From an uncultured Pseudomonadota bacterium (lineage in GTDB: Bacteria > Pseudomonadota > Gammaproteobacteria > Steroidobacterales > Steroidobacteraceae), in contig CAIOZU010000024.1 in NCBI GenBank assembly GCA_903862885.1, positions 1-35,837 on the forward strand: DNA of 35,837 bases. Reading direction: 5' to 3'. Positions 34,118-35,837 of the stretch are shown piece after piece (within the stretch, counting starts at the first letter, position 1; the number at the start of each line of letters is the position of its first letter). The translations under genes and the position numbers were made by a program. The notes under the pieces are model-generated. The model was not told where the DNA came from and made no database searches. It saw only the letters and a list, made by a program, of their open reading frames with translations.

Positions 34118-35269
34118 TTAGCTGATCTGTTTCCACGACCTAACTTCAACACCATTTCGCGTCATATTCTCGCTACCGCCATAAACCAGTTGTGGTGTTA
34201 ATGCCGCATCCCCGGCGATTTTCATCCACTTGTTGAGGCCTGTCAGATAGTCGGTGTTGAAAGTCTGACCAGATTTGATTTCCATCGGCATCAATTTTTC
34301 ACCGTGCTCAATCACGACATCAACTTCATCTCCAGTATTATTCCGCCAAAAATACAGGTTTGATGCTAATCCTTGGTTGTATCTCTGCTTTAATAATTCG
34401 CTAACCACTAGGTTTTCAAATAGCGAGCCACGTCCAGAGTGAATCGATAGGTGCTCGGCATCACGAATGCCCAACAGGAATGCAGCCAGGCCAGTATCAT
34501 AGAAGTAGAGTTTCGGCGTCTTGACTAGGCGCTTACCGAAGTTCTGATGATGCGGCTGTAGCAGGAACACTACATAGCCTGCCTCAAGCACCGATAGCCA
34601 ACTACGAATCGTGTTATGCGACACCCCGCAGTCTATCGCCAGACTGGACATATTAATAAGCTGTCCGACACGAGCAGCACACATCTTAATAAAACGTTGG
34701 AACAAGCTCAGGTTCTGTACTTCCACGACCTGACGCACATCTCGCTCGATATAAGTCATGACATAGTTGGCAAACCACTTTTCGGGTGCCAGATTACGGT
34801 CGTAGATAGGCGGATACATGCCACGCCAAAGGACATCATCCAAGCTAAGAATCGGTGTATTGGCGGCCTGCAATTCCTGTAATGAGAAAGGTAGGAGTTG
34901 GATTAGACCAACGCGTCCAGCCAGAGTTTGTGTGACATTAGACATCAAGCCGAATTGCTGTGACCCCGTCAGCACAAATAAACCCATTCGCTTCTCCGCG
35001 TCGACGCGTGTCTGCAGGTAGGAGAATAGATTAGGGCAGCGCTGGGCTTCATCGAGAATCGCGCCATCCGGAAAGCGTGCTAGGAATCCGCGAGGATCCT
35101 GATCAGCGAACTCGCGCTCATCAAGGTCTTCGAGAGATACATAGTGCTTATCAGGGAAGGTGGATTGGGCGAGCGTGGTCTTACCCGCCTGGCGCGGCCC
35201 AGTGATCGCTAGTATCGGATAGCCCTTAGCAAGGTCCAACAATACCGCTTCAGTTTGACGTTTAATCAT
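34118..35269 (-). CDS. AAA_14 ATPase with DUF4143 domain
   Basis: This 383-residue protein has an N-terminal AAA-type P-loop: Walker A GPRQAGKT (about residues 24-31), a Walker B-like GAILDEAQRCP (Asp73, Glu74) and LFVLTGSQQFGL as sensor region. The DUF4143 domain follows from about residue 190, with a winged-helix-like stretch MSSLAIDCGVSHNTIRSWLSVLE and a nuclease-like VDVVIEHGEKLMPMEIKSG near the end. These standalone ATPases are frequent on accessory DNA and have no settled function. The gene is more AT-rich than its neighbours and lies beside an IS3-type element, so acquisition by transfer is likely. Two operator-like repeats abut its start codon, suggesting autoregulation or control by an unlinked protein. 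Confidence 0.93.
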   Translation of the reverse strand: MIKRQTEAVLLDLAKGYPILAITGPRQAGKTTLAQSTFPDKHYVSLEDLDEREFADQDPRGFLARFPDGAILDEAQRCPNLFSYLQTRVDAEKRMGLFVLTGSQQFGLMSNVTQTLAGRVGLIQLLPFSLQELQAANTPILSLDDVLWRGMYPPIYDRNLAPEKWFANYVMTYIERDVRQVVEVQNLSLFQRFIKMCAARVGQLINMSSLAIDCGVSHNTIRSWLSVLEAGYVVFLLQPHHQNFGKRLVKTPKLYFYDTGLAAFLLGIRDAEHLSIHSGRGSLFENLVVSELLKQRYNQGLASNLYFWRNNTGDEVDVVIEHGEKLMPMEIKSGQTFNTDYLTGLNKWMKIAGDAALTPQLVYGGSENMTRNGVEVRSWKQIS

Positions 35270-35272
35270 ATC

Positions 35273-35306
35273 TTACAAATCGTAAATTAGATTTACAAAT
35301 TGTAAA
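35273..35306 (-). promoter_or_regulatory. Doubled 14-base near-palindromic operator-like repeat
   Basis: TTACAAATCGTAAA (35273-35286) and TTACAAATTGTAAA (35293-35306) are direct copies, 20 bases apart, differing by one base; each is itself an inverted repeat (TTAC/GTAA). The nearer copy starts four bases from the ATPase start codon and overlaps its ribosome-site region. Confidence 0.65.
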
Positions 35307-35374
35307 GTAACGGCAGGTAATGTCAAACCGGATTTCTAGCGTGATGGGCCTTTCAGTTGCAACAGGCGTCAGTT

Positions 35375-35837
35375 GACCTGACTTGACATAACGGGTCCCG
35401 CCTGATGTTCCCTAACAGAGAGGAACGGAGGGTTAAGGATCATGCCAAAACAACGGTTTACGACAGAAGAGATTATTCACACGCTGCGCGAGGCTGACGT
35501 GCTGTCAGGTCAAGGCAAGACGGTTGCCTCAGTCTGCAAACAGTTAGGGGTCACTAATAAGACCTACTTTCGGTGGCGCAAGACCCATGGGGGTTTACGC
35601 ATTGACCAGGCCAAGCGGATGAAGGAGCTGGAGTCAGAGAACGCACGGCTCAAGAAAGCGGTGGCCGAACTGATCATCGACAAGATCATCTTGAAGGAGG
35701 TCGCTGAGGGAAATCTGAAGCCCAACCCGACGACGCCAGGCGGTCGATCGGGTGCGCTGAGCGGCTCAGTACGGGCGCTACGGTTACCGACGGGTGACGG
35801 CACTGCTGTGGCAGGAGGGCTGGAAGATCAGCCCATC
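35375..35837 (+). mobile_element. IS3-family insertion sequence, left part, broken
   Basis: The element runs off the window. Its left end is placed near 35375 only by position upstream of the transposase gene; I could not confirm a terminal inverted repeat or target duplication. It carries an OrfA with helix-turn-helix and leucine-zipper features, then OrfB fragments. OrfB-frame code SPTRRRQAVDRVR near 35719-35757 is followed by a stop and then directly by YGRYGYRRVTALLWQEGW. In intact relatives roughly 35-40 residues separate these two blocks, so an internal deletion is inferred. Confidence 0.7.
35442..35837 (+). pseudogene. IS3-family OrfA transposase, stop lost, OrfB remnant
   Basis: From ATG at 35442 (GGAGG and AAGGA upstream) the frame encodes MPKQRFTTEEIIHTLREADV, an HTH with VASVCKQLGVTNKTYFRWRK (about residues 29-48), and a leucine zipper MKELESENARLKKAVAELI (about 62-80) ending ILKEVAEGNL. 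OrfA proteins of this type normally stop right after EGNF at about 90 residues. Here the frame continues to the window end without a stop, reading OrfB DNA in the wrong frame. Comparison with the usual layout suggests a one-base loss near 35714-35716 plus an internal deletion at about 35757. The OrfA domain looks intact, but a functional OrfAB transposase is not expected from this copy. Confidence 0.75.

Noticed and set aside
34118-35837. Toxin-antitoxin or phage-defence module at the right end
   Set aside because: Only one ATPase gene and a broken IS are visible; no second small partner gene or nuclease/toxin effector is adjacent, so a defence label is not supported.

Overview
This window looks like a chromosomal segment of a Gram-negative proteobacterium, most likely a gammaproteobacterium. 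The evidence is an Oar-like TonB-dependent receptor, several outer-membrane beta-barrels and lipoproteins with LxxC lipoboxes, an FdhD, a Kup-type potassium transporter, a DUF6763-like protein and moderately high GC. I cannot name the genus. Nevskiales/Steroidobacterales-like lineages would fit, but that is a guess.

Layout. 1-302 is the unassigned left edge. 303-2252 (-) is a Kup potassium transporter. 2440-7256 is a small-molecule metabolism block: P450 and SnoaL-like protein on the minus strand, diverging from an AlkP-superfamily phosphohydrolase and an aldo/keto reductase on the plus strand. 7331-9196 (-) encodes an unusual fusion of a GPP34 (Golgi phosphoprotein 3-like) domain to a metabolite:H+ symporter-type MFS transporter. 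9689-12691 (+) is an Oar-like TonB-dependent receptor. Next come a YXWGXW-repeat lipoprotein (-), a lipoprotein lipase/hydrolase with an N-terminal ASH-like domain (+) and an unidentified beta-barrel (+).

The main feature is 17718-27734. Two genes (outer-membrane beta-barrel of the OMP_myx_plus type, SH3b lipoprotein) point left. A tight operon of eight genes points right: periplasmic protein, TPR protein, TPR lipoprotein, small periplasmic protein, TolQ/ExbB, two TolR/ExbD and a TonB-like protein ending in an AgmX/PglI C-terminal domain. The parts list is that of the core of the myxobacterial Agl-Glt gliding machine: proton channel, TonB-like trans-periplasmic arm, periplasmic/outer-membrane TPR scaffold and beta-barrel. 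No cytoplasmic motility regulator (MglA, AglZ) is seen. I infer a proton-motive-force-driven envelope-spanning machine whose job in this organism is unknown.

To the right are fdhD with a small conserved gene, a fatty acid desaturase, a glutathione S-transferase, an APC-family amino acid permease, a tandem-domain universal stress protein and a DUF6763-like protein. The window ends in a more AT-rich accessory patch: an AAA_14/DUF4143 ATPase with a doubled near-palindromic operator-like repeat at its start codon, and the left part of an IS3-family element that appears broken.

Feature boundaries and family names come from reading the sequence without database searches. Regulatory sites are pattern-level proposals.
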